NCBI RefSeq assembly: GCF_900141785.1 | Contig: NZ_FQYP01000004.1 | Location: 403,001-467,000, forward strand | Length of the DNA stretch: 64,000 nt | Reading direction: 5' to 3' | Origin: Aquimarina spongiae | Lineage (GTDB): Bacteria; Bacteroidota; Bacteroidia; Flavobacteriales; Flavobacteriaceae | Part shown: one piece after another, positions 52,642 to 61,508 of the stretch | How positions within the stretch are numbered: position 1 is the first letter of the stretch | How the letters are laid out: each line of letters begins with the position of its first letter | Notes under the pieces: generated by a model | The model's input: only the letters and a program-made list of their open reading frames with translations | Database searches by the model: none | Told to the model about the DNA's origin: nothing | Translations under genes and position numbers: made by a program

Positions 52642-54177
52642 ATGGCAAAGCAAGAAGATAAATTTAAGAAGGTAATAGCCCATGCCAAGGAGTATGGGTA
52701 TATTTTTGGTTCTAGTGAAATCTATGACGGATTAAGTGCGGTATATGATTATGGACAGAATGGAGCAGAGCTGAAAAAAAACATCAGAGAATATTGGTGG
52801 AAAAGTATGGTATATATGCATCAGAATATTGTAGGTCTTGATGCGGCTATATTTATGCACCCAACTACTTGGAAAGCTTCTGGACATGTGGATGCTTTTA
52901 ATGATCCACTCATCGATAATAAAGACTCAAAAAAACGCTACCGTGCGGATGTTTTGGTAGAAGATTTCAGAGAAAAAATCAATCAGAAAATTCAAAAGGA
53001 CATAACCAAAGCCAAAAAACGTTTTGGTGATGCTTTTAATGAAGATGAGTTTAGAAGCACAAATCCTAATGTGCTTCGTCGTCAAAAAGAAATGGATAAA
53101 ATTACTGCTGAGCTTACTAGGGTTCAGGAGGAAAATGATCTTGTTGGCTTTAAACAGTTAATCGAAGATCTTGGGATTGGTTGTCCCGAAAGCGGATCGA
53201 AAAACTGGACAGATGTTAGACAGTTTAATCTCATGTTTGGAACCAAACTAGGAGCTTCGGCAGAAAGTGCTACGGATCTTTACCTTAGGCCAGAGACGGC
53301 ACAAGGGATATTTGTGAATTTCCTTAACGTTCAGAAAACCGGAAGAATGAAAATTCCTTTTGGAATTGCACAGACCGGTAAGGCGTTCAGAAATGAAATT
53401 GTAGCGCGACAGTTTATCTTCAGAATGCGGGAGTTTGAACAAATGGAAATGCAATTCTTTGTCCGACCAGGAGAAGAGATGAAATGGTATGAGTACTGGA
53501 AAGAAACCAGACTAAAATGGCATTTATCACTTGGATTAGGAGAGGAAAATTATCGTTTTCATGATCACGACAAGTTAGCACACTATGCTAATGCAGCAGC
53601 TGATATAGAATTCAATTTCCCATTTGGATTTAAGGAATTGGAAGGTATCCATTCCCGAACCGATTTCGACCTTAAAGCGCATGAGGAATATTCTGGTAAG
53701 AAATTACAATTTTTTGATCCCGAATTACAAGAAAGTTATGTGCCATATGTCGTAGAAACATCTGTTGGATTGGATAGAATGTTCCTGGCTGTATTCTCTT
53801 CGGCTTTGCAAGAAGAAAGTTTGGAAGATGGATCAAGTCGTGTGGTTCTAAAACTTCCTGCGGTGGTAGCACCGGTAAAAGCGGCTATCTTGCCATTGGT
53901 AAAAAAAGACGGGTTACCCGAAGTAGCACACAAAATAGTAGAAGATTTAAAATGGAAATTTAATGTAATCTACGATGAAAAAGATGCGATTGGTAGACGT
54001 TACAGAAGACAAGATGCCAATGGTACACCATTGTGTATTACCATAGATCATGACACTTTGAATGATCAGACAGTAACCATTCGGGATCGAGATACCATGG
54101 AGCAAAAAAGAGTGGCTATTGCAGATCTTAAAACCATTATATCTGAGAAAACTGATGCCGAGTATTGGTTAAAATAA
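52642..54177 (+). CDS. glyS: glycyl-tRNA synthetase (eukaryote/archaeal-type, dimeric)
   Basis: 511 residues starting MAKQEDKFKKVIAHAKEYGY. Class II motifs: FRNEIVARQFIFRMREFEQME (motif 2), YVVETSVGLDRMFLAV (motif 3), and a C-terminal anticodon-binding domain (about 400-511). This is the single-chain alpha2 enzyme, not the alpha2beta2 form. The upstream ATG at 52576 is rejected because it precedes the promoter and adds a non-family extension. Confidence 0.96.
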   Translation: MAKQEDKFKKVIAHAKEYGYIFGSSEIYDGLSAVYDYGQNGAELKKNIREYWWKSMVYMHQNIVGLDAAIFMHPTTWKASGHVDAFNDPLIDNKDSKKRYRADVLVEDFREKINQKIQKDITKAKKRFGDAFNEDEFRSTNPNVLRRQKEMDKITAELTRVQEENDLVGFKQLIEDLGIGCPESGSKNWTDVRQFNLMFGTKLGASAESATDLYLRPETAQGIFVNFLNVQKTGRMKIPFGIAQTGKAFRNEIVARQFIFRMREFEQMEMQFFVRPGEEMKWYEYWKETRLKWHLSLGLGEENYRFHDHDKLAHYANAAADIEFNFPFGFKELEGIHSRTDFDLKAHEEYSGKKLQFFDPELQESYVPYVVETSVGLDRMFLAVFSSALQEESLEDGSSRVVLKLPAVVAPVKAAILPLVKKDGLPEVAHKIVEDLKWKFNVIYDEKDAIGRRYRRQDANGTPLCITIDHDTLNDQTVTIRDRDTMEQKRVAIADLKTIISEKTDAEYWLK

Positions 54178-54200
54178 TATATCATATCAAACGTTTTGAT

Positions 54201-54244
54201 AATAAAGCTGTCTAATATAATCGAAGACAGCTTTATTTGTTTTT
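54201..54244 (+). terminator. intrinsic terminator after glyS
   Basis: AATAAAGCTGTCT pairs with AGACAGCTTTATT (13 bp, 11-base loop), followed by a T-rich tract. Confidence 0.8.
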
Positions 54245-54347
54245 AAGTGATATTAATTACTGGGTTTCAAGCTTTGAAGATAGCATGGTTTTTAAATGAT
54301 AATTCAGAAATACTATTTGTGGGTTGTCATATATAGAAGTTAAATTG

Positions 54348-54355
54348 TATTTTAG
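54348..54355 (+). promoter_or_regulatory. TATTTTAG promoter variant before the T9SS cargo gene
   Basis: Same octamer as at 19710 and 51577, here 44 bases before the ATG at 54399. Confidence 0.35.
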
Positions 54356-54398
54356 CCGCAATCTAAAGAGTTTAGACACTCATAAAACGTTAGTTGCT

Positions 54399-57300
54399 AT
54401 GCTATTAAAAAAAATTGTTTGTGTCGCTTTTCTGTTTGTTGTAGCCATTGGATTTTCTCAAAAAAAGGAAACTGCTAATGCTACATTTTTTGGTCAAGCT
54501 ACATCTATGATAGAAGTTGGTCCTTTGTCAGGAAAGAAACTGATCCCCGAAACACCAAGAAAAGGAGAAGTGAATCCCAAAAGAATGGGAGCAAATAAAA
54601 TTGTTCCTGGAAAAGGGAGACCAATAAATGGGGAAGATCCACTTCTGTTTAAGCAAAAAAGTATGCAAGGTACAAGAGTAGGAAAAGCTCCTTCCTTAAC
54701 TTTTGAAGCTACTTCGACAAATAGTGCACCTTCTGACCCTACGGGTGCTATAGGACCTAACCATTATGTAAGTGCAAGAAACTCTTCGTTTGCTATTCAT
54801 GACCGATCAGGAAATGTGTTGGTGCCATCTACATCTTTGGCTTCCATTTTTCCAGGAGAAACGCTGGGAGATCCGATCGTGTTTTATGATAGTTTTGCCG
54901 ATCGTTTTGTAATTACTCAGTTTGATGGAGATCCCTTTAATCCGGAAGATCCACAAAATGGATTTTTGGTTGCTGTAGGTCAAGGACCAGATCCTGTTAA
55001 TGATGGGTGGTTTACTTATCGTTTCTTTACAGGAACTTTTCCAGACTATACCAAGTTTTCAATCTGGTCTGATGGGTATTATATTACTGCTAACAAAGAT
55101 CAGGGAAATCAGAGTAACAGTGAAGTTGTATATGTGATTGAAAGAGATCTTATGTTACAAGGTAGAGAAGATGCTCGAATTGTTGGATTCCCTTTACCCG
55201 GAGTTAGAGATTTTGGGTTCTATAGCCCGGCATCTTTTAATGCTATTGGTTCAGAATTACCTCCAGAAGGAGACGCACGAGTTATTTATTTTCAGGATGA
55301 TGCGTGGACAGGTGTTGCAGAAGATGAGTTAAAACTTTGGGAGATTAATGTTGATTGGAATAATATTGAACAATCTACTATTGCAGAGGCAGAAGAACTT
55401 ACTGTTAGTAGTGGTGCTATTTCTGCTTTTGATACTACTTTTGATGGAGGAGATTTTGGGAACTTACCGCAACCAACAGGAGGAAGTGATATTGATGCAT
55501 TGCAAGGAACCGTAATGTATGCTACTAATTACAGAAGATTTTGTGATTATAACTCGGTAGTGTTAAATTTTGCGATTGACATCGATAGTAGACAGGATAC
55601 ATCAGGTGCAGATATTGATAATGTGGCAGGAATTAGATGGTACGAATTGCGTCAAAATGGAGACGGACAACCCTGGACGGTATTTCAAGAAGGAACCTAT
55701 ACTTCTCCAGACGGAAAAAGTGCATGGTGTGGGAGTATGGCGATGGATATTTTCGGAAATATTGGAATGGCCTATACTACTATGGGTACCGTCGAGGATG
55801 GAGCCACAGCAAACAGTTTTGCTTCTATTCGATATACAGGAAGATTGGCAACAGATCCTCCAGGAACAATGACGATAACAGAACAAGATATAGCGATAGG
55901 GACCGACATACAAAGAAACGGAGGAAATCGTTACGGAGATTATGCACATCTTTCTGTAGATCCGGCAGATGATAGAACGTTTTGGCATATTGCCGAGTAT
56001 TTTCAAGCTACAGGGAACAATGCTAGAGATGTAGTTGGAGTATTTACTGTGGGTGATGATGTTGCCAATGATGTTGGAGTAGTTCGTGTGGATTCACCAA
56101 ATGATGCAACTTTTACGGGTTTAACAACCATTACAATATCGATTAAAAACTTTGGGACAACAGCTCAAAGTGATATTCCGGTAGTATATTCTGTAAATGG
56201 AGGAGCGGATCAGACAGAGTTATTTGCAGGCCCATTAGCCCCAGGAGAAACTGCTTCTTTCTCTTTTGCTACGCAGGCAGATTTTTCTACGGGAGATGAA
56301 TTTTTTATCAATGCTGAAACTAATCTTGCCGGAGATAGTTTTCCGGATAATGATTGTGCGACCAAAAGTGTAGAAAATTTATTAGCTAATGATGTAGGGA
56401 TTTTTGAATTAGTATCACCTACGACAACAGGTCAGTTTACTGCAACTCAAGAAATAACTATAATCATTAATAATTTTGGAGGGACACCCCAATCTAATAT
56501 CCCTGTGTTTTATACAATTAATGGCGGGACTCCGGTAAACGAAGTTTTTACGGGTACAATAGAATCATTAGGATCAGCAGAATATACTTTTACTACTACG
56601 GCAGACCTACAGGCATTTGATACCTATACCTTTGAAATAGGTACAGCGCTTACTACAGATCAGCAAACTGCTAATGATGTAATTAATAGAACAATAGTAA
56701 ACCAACTTTGTGCTCCCACAGCCAATTGTAGTCAGTTTGGAGACGGGATTACCTCTTTTGTACTGTCGAATGTGACCAACTCTCCTATCGCTTGTAATAC
56801 GGGATATGAAGATTTTACAGCAGACTTTACGATACAACTTAGTCGATCGGTAAGTACCTATACCGTTTCAGTGCAGTCTGGATTTGGAGATCCGGATGGT
56901 GCCGAACGTTGTTCTATATGGATAGATTTTAACGATAATAATATATTTGAAGATAGTGAGTTAATCCTAAGCAATGGATTCATAACTGCTGCAAATACAA
57001 ATATTGATTTTGATATCGCTATTGCAGAGGATGCTCCTTTAGGAAGACATTTGTTTAGAATAAGAGCTGGAGATGTAAATGTAAACAACGGTGCAGAGCT
57101 TAACGACGCTTGTGAGTCAATGCAGTTTGGTAGTACGCATGATTACATTGCCGAAATTACCGAAGAAGATGTGGTTGAACCGAATCCAGAACCTATAGCA
57201 AATACGGATCTTATCGTGGTTACACAACCAGATAATCAGTTTTTGATTACCAAGGTAGATTCTAATGCTCCAGAGGAGTTAAGAGTGTATATTTTTAGTA

Positions 57301-57458
57301 TCACCGGACAAATTGTAGCTTCAAATCTGGTAAAAAGAGATGCCAGTAATAGATTTGAATATACATTGGATATGTCTTTTGCAAGATCTGGAGTCTATTT
57401 TGCAAGATTTGGAGAAAGCAAAAGTAGTGGTGATGTAGCTGGGTTTGTAGTAAGGTAG
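54399..57458 (+). CDS. secreted multidomain protein with type IX sorting domain
   Basis: 1019 residues: signal peptide MLLKKIVCVAFLFVVAIGFSQ, a large beta-propeller-like N-terminal half (about 80-560), two CARDB-like repeats (NDVGVVRVDSPND and NDVGIFELVSPTT, about 570-780), a GEVED domain (CSIWIDFNDNNIFEDSE, about 800-925), and a C-terminal type A sorting domain (ELRVYIFSITGQIVAS ... GVYFARF). It would cross the outer membrane by the T9SS and remain on the surface or be released. No catalytic motif is evident; an adhesin or matrix protein is likely. Start chosen at the signal peptide, not the ATG at 54324. Confidence 0.82.
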   Translation: MLLKKIVCVAFLFVVAIGFSQKKETANATFFGQATSMIEVGPLSGKKLIPETPRKGEVNPKRMGANKIVPGKGRPINGEDPLLFKQKSMQGTRVGKAPSLTFEATSTNSAPSDPTGAIGPNHYVSARNSSFAIHDRSGNVLVPSTSLASIFPGETLGDPIVFYDSFADRFVITQFDGDPFNPEDPQNGFLVAVGQGPDPVNDGWFTYRFFTGTFPDYTKFSIWSDGYYITANKDQGNQSNSEVVYVIERDLMLQGREDARIVGFPLPGVRDFGFYSPASFNAIGSELPPEGDARVIYFQDDAWTGVAEDELKLWEINVDWNNIEQSTIAEAEELTVSSGAISAFDTTFDGGDFGNLPQPTGGSDIDALQGTVMYATNYRRFCDYNSVVLNFAIDIDSRQDTSGADIDNVAGIRWYELRQNGDGQPWTVFQEGTYTSPDGKSAWCGSMAMDIFGNIGMAYTTMGTVEDGATANSFASIRYTGRLATDPPGTMTITEQDIAIGTDIQRNGGNRYGDYAHLSVDPADDRTFWHIAEYFQATGNNARDVVGVFTVGDDVANDVGVVRVDSPNDATFTGLTTITISIKNFGTTAQSDIPVVYSVNGGADQTELFAGPLAPGETASFSFATQADFSTGDEFFINAETNLAGDSFPDNDCATKSVENLLANDVGIFELVSPTTTGQFTATQEITIIINNFGGTPQSNIPVFYTINGGTPVNEVFTGTIESLGSAEYTFTTTADLQAFDTYTFEIGTALTTDQQTANDVINRTIVNQLCAPTANCSQFGDGITSFVLSNVTNSPIACNTGYEDFTADFTIQLSRSVSTYTVSVQSGFGDPDGAERCSIWIDFNDNNIFEDSELILSNGFITAANTNIDFDIAIAEDAPLGRHLFRIRAGDVNVNNGAELNDACESMQFGSTHDYIAEITEEDVVEPNPEPIANTDLIVVTQPDNQFLITKVDSNAPEELRVYIFSITGQIVASNLVKRDASNRFEYTLDMSFARSGVYFARFGESKSSGDVAGFVVR

Positions 57459-57468
57459 CATAATGCTC

Positions 57469-57837
57469 TTACTCTTCTCTTTTGCTAATTTCTTGAATGG
57501 ATACTGGCCTTGCGATACTACAACGGCTATTCATTCGAAGACTGGCAAATTTTACCCAGACCTTTTCGGGAATATCACCTTTAAAAAACTGTTCAATATT
57601 TATAGGATCAAGGTTGTCCTTATATTCTTCAATATTTAGAATATAAGGACAACCTTGTGTTTTACTCACCTGTATGTTTCCTTTACGAAATCCTTTTTCT
57701 ATCATTTCGGCTGCAGTGACTTTTTGAGTTGTTGCCGAGGTTTCAGCGGTATCCTTTGCGGCAACGCCTTTTGCTGGACCACAGTTAAAAACGCTAAGTA
57801 GTAGCAAGAATCCGGTTAATTTGAGTGTGTTTATCAT
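57469..57837 (-). CDS. small hypothetical lipoprotein (122 aa)
   Basis: 122 residues with a lipoprotein signal (LLLLSVFNC, Cys about residue 17). The mature part has one further Cys pair (QGCPYIL, SRCSI) that could form a disulfide. It resembles short flavobacterial lipoproteins of unknown function. It converges with the T9SS cargo gene (10 bases between stops). The ATG at 57837 begins the signal peptide; an upstream in-frame codon at 57867 is rejected. Confidence 0.65.
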   Translation of the reverse strand: MINTLKLTGFLLLLSVFNCGPAKGVAAKDTAETSATTQKVTAAEMIEKGFRKGNIQVSKTQGCPYILNIEEYKDNLDPINIEQFFKGDIPEKVWVKFASLRMNSRCSIARPVSIQEISKREE

Positions 57838-57989
57838 GATTTGTGGATTGTTTTCAATAAAGATCATAAAAAAATCTCAGAATTATTGTATGACACAAAA
57901 GATTACTTGCAACGATGCAAAGTTTAAGAGGTATTTAGAATATTGAAATAAACTAAGTTTTATTTTTACAAAAATTTAAATCGTAGTTC

Positions 57990-58754
57990 ATGAAAATCAT
58001 CTCTTACAACGTAAATGGGATTCGCGCAGCAATCAATAAAGGATTTATTGATTGGCTTACTCAAGCGGATCCAGACGTGATCTGTTTACAAGAAATTAAA
58101 GCCAATAAAGAGCAACTAGATCTACAGATATTTGCTGATGCCGGATACGGCTATAATTATTGGTATAGTGCTCAAAAAAAGGGCTATAGTGGGGTAGCTA
58201 TTTTGTCTAAAACCGAACCCGATCATGTTGAATACGGTACTGGGATAGATTACATGGATTTTGAAGGTCGTAATTTGAGAGCGGATTTTAATGGAGTATC
58301 GGTAATGAGCCTGTATTTGCCAAGTGGAACCAATATGGATCGTTTGGAGCATAAGCTAAAATATATGGCAGATTTTCAGACCTATATCAATGAATTAAAA
58401 AGCACATATCCTAATCTGGTGATTCTTGGGGATTATAATATTTGTCATGAGGCCATCGATATTCATGATCCTGTACGTAATAAAAATGTATCTGGGTTTT
58501 TGCCGGTAGAAAGAGAGTGGATAGGGAACTTTATGAAGAGCGGGTTTATCGATTCTTTCAGACATTTTAATAAAGAACCTCATAATTACTCCTGGTGGAG
58601 CTACAGGGCCAATGCAAGAGCTAATAACAAGGGATGGCGTTTGGATTACGGAATGGTAGCACAACCGTTACAAGATAAACTAAAAAGAGCCGTTATATTA
58701 TCAGAGGCAAAACATAGTGATCATTGCCCTATCGTAGTAGAATTAGAAGTGTAA
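57990..58754 (+). CDS. xth: exodeoxyribonuclease III (AP endonuclease)
   Basis: 254 residues with EEP-nuclease motifs: MKIISYNVNGIRAA, VICLQEIKA (metal-binding Glu), LGDYNICH (catalytic Asp/Asn), and SDHCPIVVE (catalytic Asp-His). It cleaves DNA at abasic sites and removes 3' blocks in base-excision repair. A near -7 element (TATTTTTA) lies at 57961. It precedes the OmpA-like lipoprotein gene by 13 bases and may be co-transcribed. Confidence 0.95.
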   Translation: MKIISYNVNGIRAAINKGFIDWLTQADPDVICLQEIKANKEQLDLQIFADAGYGYNYWYSAQKKGYSGVAILSKTEPDHVEYGTGIDYMDFEGRNLRADFNGVSVMSLYLPSGTNMDRLEHKLKYMADFQTYINELKSTYPNLVILGDYNICHEAIDIHDPVRNKNVSGFLPVEREWIGNFMKSGFIDSFRHFNKEPHNYSWWSYRANARANNKGWRLDYGMVAQPLQDKLKRAVILSEAKHSDHCPIVVELEV

Positions 58755-58767
58755 AAAAAACAATAAT

Positions 58768-59727
58768 ATGATCAAAAGAATTGTATGTGTACTGCTTGTT
58801 GGAACGGTAATGTCTTCTTGCGTTTCCTCAAAAGTGTATAAGGATTTAGAAAGCAAATATGCCGATTTGAAAAGAGCAAATCGAAGGATGCAAGATGAGT
58901 TTTCTGCCTTAGAACAATCAAATAAGGCTAATGAGAAAGCTTTAGAGCAACTGGATGAGCAATATCAAAAAACGCTTGCCGAAAAAGAAGCATTGCAAGC
59001 AAAATACGATGCTGCTTTGGCTAATTATGAGAACTTAAAAAACTCCTATGATGCGCTCGAGAAAAACAGTTCTGCTGCCATTGCTGCCAATAGTAAGCGT
59101 AATCGAGAATTATTATCTCAATTAGAGGAGAAAGAACGAGCATTGGCACAAGAACGTACACGATTGGATCAGTTGCAACGTGATTTGGATGCCAGATCGC
59201 AACGTATTGATGAGTTAGAAGGATTAATTGCCGCCAAAGATGCCAAGATGCAATCGCTCAAAGATGCCATATCCAAAGCGTTGCGCAATTTTGAAGGGAA
59301 AGGATTAACGGTAGAAGAGCGTAATGGAAAAGTATACATTTCTATGGAAAATAAACTGTTGTTTGAGTCTGGTAGTTGGGCAGTAGGTGGTCAAGGAAGA
59401 AAAGCGGTAAAGCAATTAGGAAATGTATTGGGAGAGAATCAGGATATAGCGGTACTGATCGAGGGGCATACCGATAATGTACCTTATACGGGGAATGGGC
59501 AGCTATCGGGTAATTGGGATTTATCGACCAAGCGTGCTACTGCCATTGTAAATATTCTGTTAGAAAATACCAAGATTGATCCGCAAAACCTTACTGCGGC
59601 AGGTAGAGGAGAGTTTGCTCCTGTGGCTAGTAACGAGAGTAGTGAAGGTAAAAGCAGAAATCGAAGAATTGAGGTGATTTTGACGCCTAAATTGGATGAG
59701 ATCACTAAGTTGCTCAATGATATCTAG
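58768..59727 (+). CDS. OmpA-family lipoprotein with coiled coil
   Basis: 319 residues: lipoprotein signal VMSSC (Cys about residue 18), a long coiled coil (about 22-160) rich in Leu, Glu, Lys and Gln, and a C-terminal OmpA domain (about 195-319) with LIEGHTDNVPYTG and LSTKRATAIVNIL that binds peptidoglycan. It likely tethers the outer membrane to the wall. It follows xth and is ended by a bidirectional terminator. Confidence 0.88.
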   Translation: MIKRIVCVLLVGTVMSSCVSSKVYKDLESKYADLKRANRRMQDEFSALEQSNKANEKALEQLDEQYQKTLAEKEALQAKYDAALANYENLKNSYDALEKNSSAAIAANSKRNRELLSQLEEKERALAQERTRLDQLQRDLDARSQRIDELEGLIAAKDAKMQSLKDAISKALRNFEGKGLTVEERNGKVYISMENKLLFESGSWAVGGQGRKAVKQLGNVLGENQDIAVLIEGHTDNVPYTGNGQLSGNWDLSTKRATAIVNILLENTKIDPQNLTAAGRGEFAPVASNESSEGKSRNRRIEVILTPKLDEITKLLNDI

Positions 59728-59744
59728 TAGTGCAGTAAAAGCAT

Positions 59745-59776
59745 AAAAAAAGCGACCACATTAGGGTCGCTTTTTT
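59745..59776 (+). terminator. bidirectional-type terminator between two convergent genes
   Basis: AAAAAAGCGACC pairs with GGTCGCTTTTTT over a 7-base loop. It serves both the OmpA-like gene (plus) and the small secreted gene (minus). Confidence 0.9.
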
Positions 59777-59793
59777 ATTGATATTTTCTTATT

Positions 59794-60195
59794 CTATAGA
59801 CCATCAAGAATTGCGCGAATTTCAGCTTCATTACTGGTTTCAGCATTGTCTTTAACTCGTCTGAGTACATCAAAGAACTTGTCTACTACCTTATTGGCCA
59901 TTAAAGGGTCTGTTAACTTAAGTTCTCTTCCTGTTGAAGTAAGCAACTTGTAGTTGTAAAACTCAATTGGCACAGACTTGTCTAATTCTTTTACTAAAGA
60001 AGTAGTTCCTGTACTTTTTACAATAGATATAACATTTCCGTTGGCAATTACTTTATCTGTAATTTCAGAAACATCCTTAGCTAACGGATATAATTCATCT
60101 CTATGTAATTCATGAAGTTCCTGCCATGAATATTGTTGAGCCTGAACTGATAATCCTGCGCATAGCACAAATGCAAGTAGAAATAATTTTTTCAT
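59794..60195 (-). CDS. small secreted hypothetical protein (133 aa)
   Basis: 133 residues with signal peptide MKKLFLLAFVLCAGLSVQAQ. The mature 113 residues are helical and charged (WQELHELHRDELYPLAKD, KFFDVLRRVKDNAE) without Cys. No family recognised; probably periplasmic. It converges with the OmpA-like gene at a shared terminator. Confidence 0.65.
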   Translation of the reverse strand: MKKLFLLAFVLCAGLSVQAQQYSWQELHELHRDELYPLAKDVSEITDKVIANGNVISIVKSTGTTSLVKELDKSVPIEFYNYKLLTSTGRELKLTDPLMANKVVDKFFDVLRRVKDNAETSNEAEIRAILDGL

Positions 60196-60490
60196 AATGT
60201 TTGGGTGTTAAAAAATGTATTTAGTTTTAAAGTTAACTCCGCTTGTAGCAAACGGAAAAATTTATTTTTTATTGTTAAAATAACCTTAAAAACAGGGTTA
60301 AATTACTCAATTTATTTCACAAAAACCAAAAAGTGTGCCACGGATTTAGGAAACCAAATTAAAATACTAAATTATGCATATATTGCGTAAGCATATTGTT
60401 TTTCAAAAAAACATAAAGATAAGGAAGACAAGTAATAAAAGGACGTTGCGAAACGTTTATTAAACCCCATTAATTTAAAACCACAGCGCC
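60196..60490. other. interval upstream of two divergent secreted-protein genes
   Basis: About 295 bases, AT-rich, no credible gene. It includes a short hairpin ACGTT-GCGA-AACGT at about 60443-60457 with a GNRA-type loop, about 35 bases before the acidic secreted-protein gene. No exact TAnnTTTG element was seen. Confidence 0.4.
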
Positions 60491-61018
60491 ATGAAGAGGC
60501 TACCTATTTTTGTACTAGTACTACTATCTGTGATCAAAGGAGTATGTCAGGAAAGTGAAGAGTACTATGAAGAAGAGTACCAAAACGAAGACGAATATCA
60601 GGACGAGGAAGAAGTGCCAGAGGAAGAGCAGGTAGAAGTCAACTACATAGACATCTATGATTATTTTAGCTTTACCAATGATGAGTATAATAATGCTTTG
60701 GATAAGGTGAATGATCTGGATCCGGCAGATCAAAATGTTTTTTACGCATTTGTATTAGAAGTTCAAAAAGATAAAGTATTAAAAGATCGCTTATTTGGAG
60801 AGCTGGCCGTTAAACCCAAAAAAAAGAAGCTTTATAAGGGTAAAGACAGCCCAGGATTTATGTGTGTGCTACGAGGTCTTTTGGAAAACAAAACCGTATA
60901 CGAAGAGGTGATTAAAGATGGAGGATCCGAAGGTCAGGCCAGAAATGTTGCTGCCCTTGCCGAAAGAACTGTTAGGAGAAAATGCGGGATTACCAAAAAA
61001 GCGAATACCCAGGAGTAG
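60491..61018 (+). CDS. secreted acidic hypothetical protein (175 aa)
   Basis: 175 residues with a signal peptide (MKRLPIFVLVLLSVIKGVCQ), then a strongly acidic Glu/Asp/Tyr stretch (about 22-50, EEYYEEEYQNEDEYQDEEE) and a mixed C-terminal part with a basic KPKKKKLYKGK segment and two Cys. It could bind calcium or another cation. No family recognised. Its 3' end is followed by a repeat-rich region. Confidence 0.6.
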   Translation: MKRLPIFVLVLLSVIKGVCQESEEYYEEEYQNEDEYQDEEEVPEEEQVEVNYIDIYDYFSFTNDEYNNALDKVNDLDPADQNVFYAFVLEVQKDKVLKDRLFGELAVKPKKKKLYKGKDSPGFMCVLRGLLENKTVYEEVIKDGGSEGQARNVAALAERTVRRKCGITKKANTQE

Positions 61019-61185
61019 TATATCTTGTTTTTAACTCCCCCGAGGCGTGTACTTGGGTGCTTAAATCTAACCGATTTCCTGTAGATAAGATGATCAGGCA
61101 ATTTTGCCTTAGAAACCGTATTGTATCCATATGTTTTCCAGAGATACTGGGTTTTCCCATTGAGCCAAATTACTTTTTGATCATA

Positions 61186-61463
61186 TCCTGAGTTTCCCGA
61201 AGAGAAATCTCAATTACCCATGGCATGGTGTCAATTTACCTCTAGTTCGTAATCCGGAGCTCGTTGAAAGGGTAATCTGTTAATCCTTAGAATTAATACA
61301 CCTCCCATTTGTCACCCTGAGCTTGCCGAAAGGGTGATCCGTTTAGATTTAACATCGACAATATCTCTTATTCGTAACCCTGAGCTTATTGAAGGGTAAT
61401 TCATAATAGTGAATGGTATCAATATACACGTCATTCGTAACCCTGAGCTTGCCGAAGGGTAAC
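61186..61463. repeat. cluster of five REP-like palindromic repeats
   Basis: Five copies of a unit with core ACCCTGAGCTTGCCGAAGGGT at about 61186-61210 (very degenerate), 61246-61275, 61311-61337, 61371-61400 and 61434-61463. The core can form an imperfect hairpin (ACCCT/AGGGT and CTT/AAG). The last three copies are closest to each other; the first two have decayed. This unit (CACCCTGAGCTTGTCGAAGGG type) is a widespread bacterial intergenic repeat. No RAYT transposase is in the window. Confidence 0.8.
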
Positions 61464-61508
61464 ATTTTCATTTACTTTGCTATACACTAGTAAACATCTC
61501 ATCGTATT

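Noticed and set aside
60982..61191. 69-codon plus-strand frame
   Set aside because: It overlaps the end of the acidic secreted protein gene and runs into the repeat cluster; the translation has no family-like pattern.
61186..61463. CRISPR array
   Set aside because: The repeats are imperfect palindromes at uneven distances with decaying copies and no cas genes; they fit REP-like elements.
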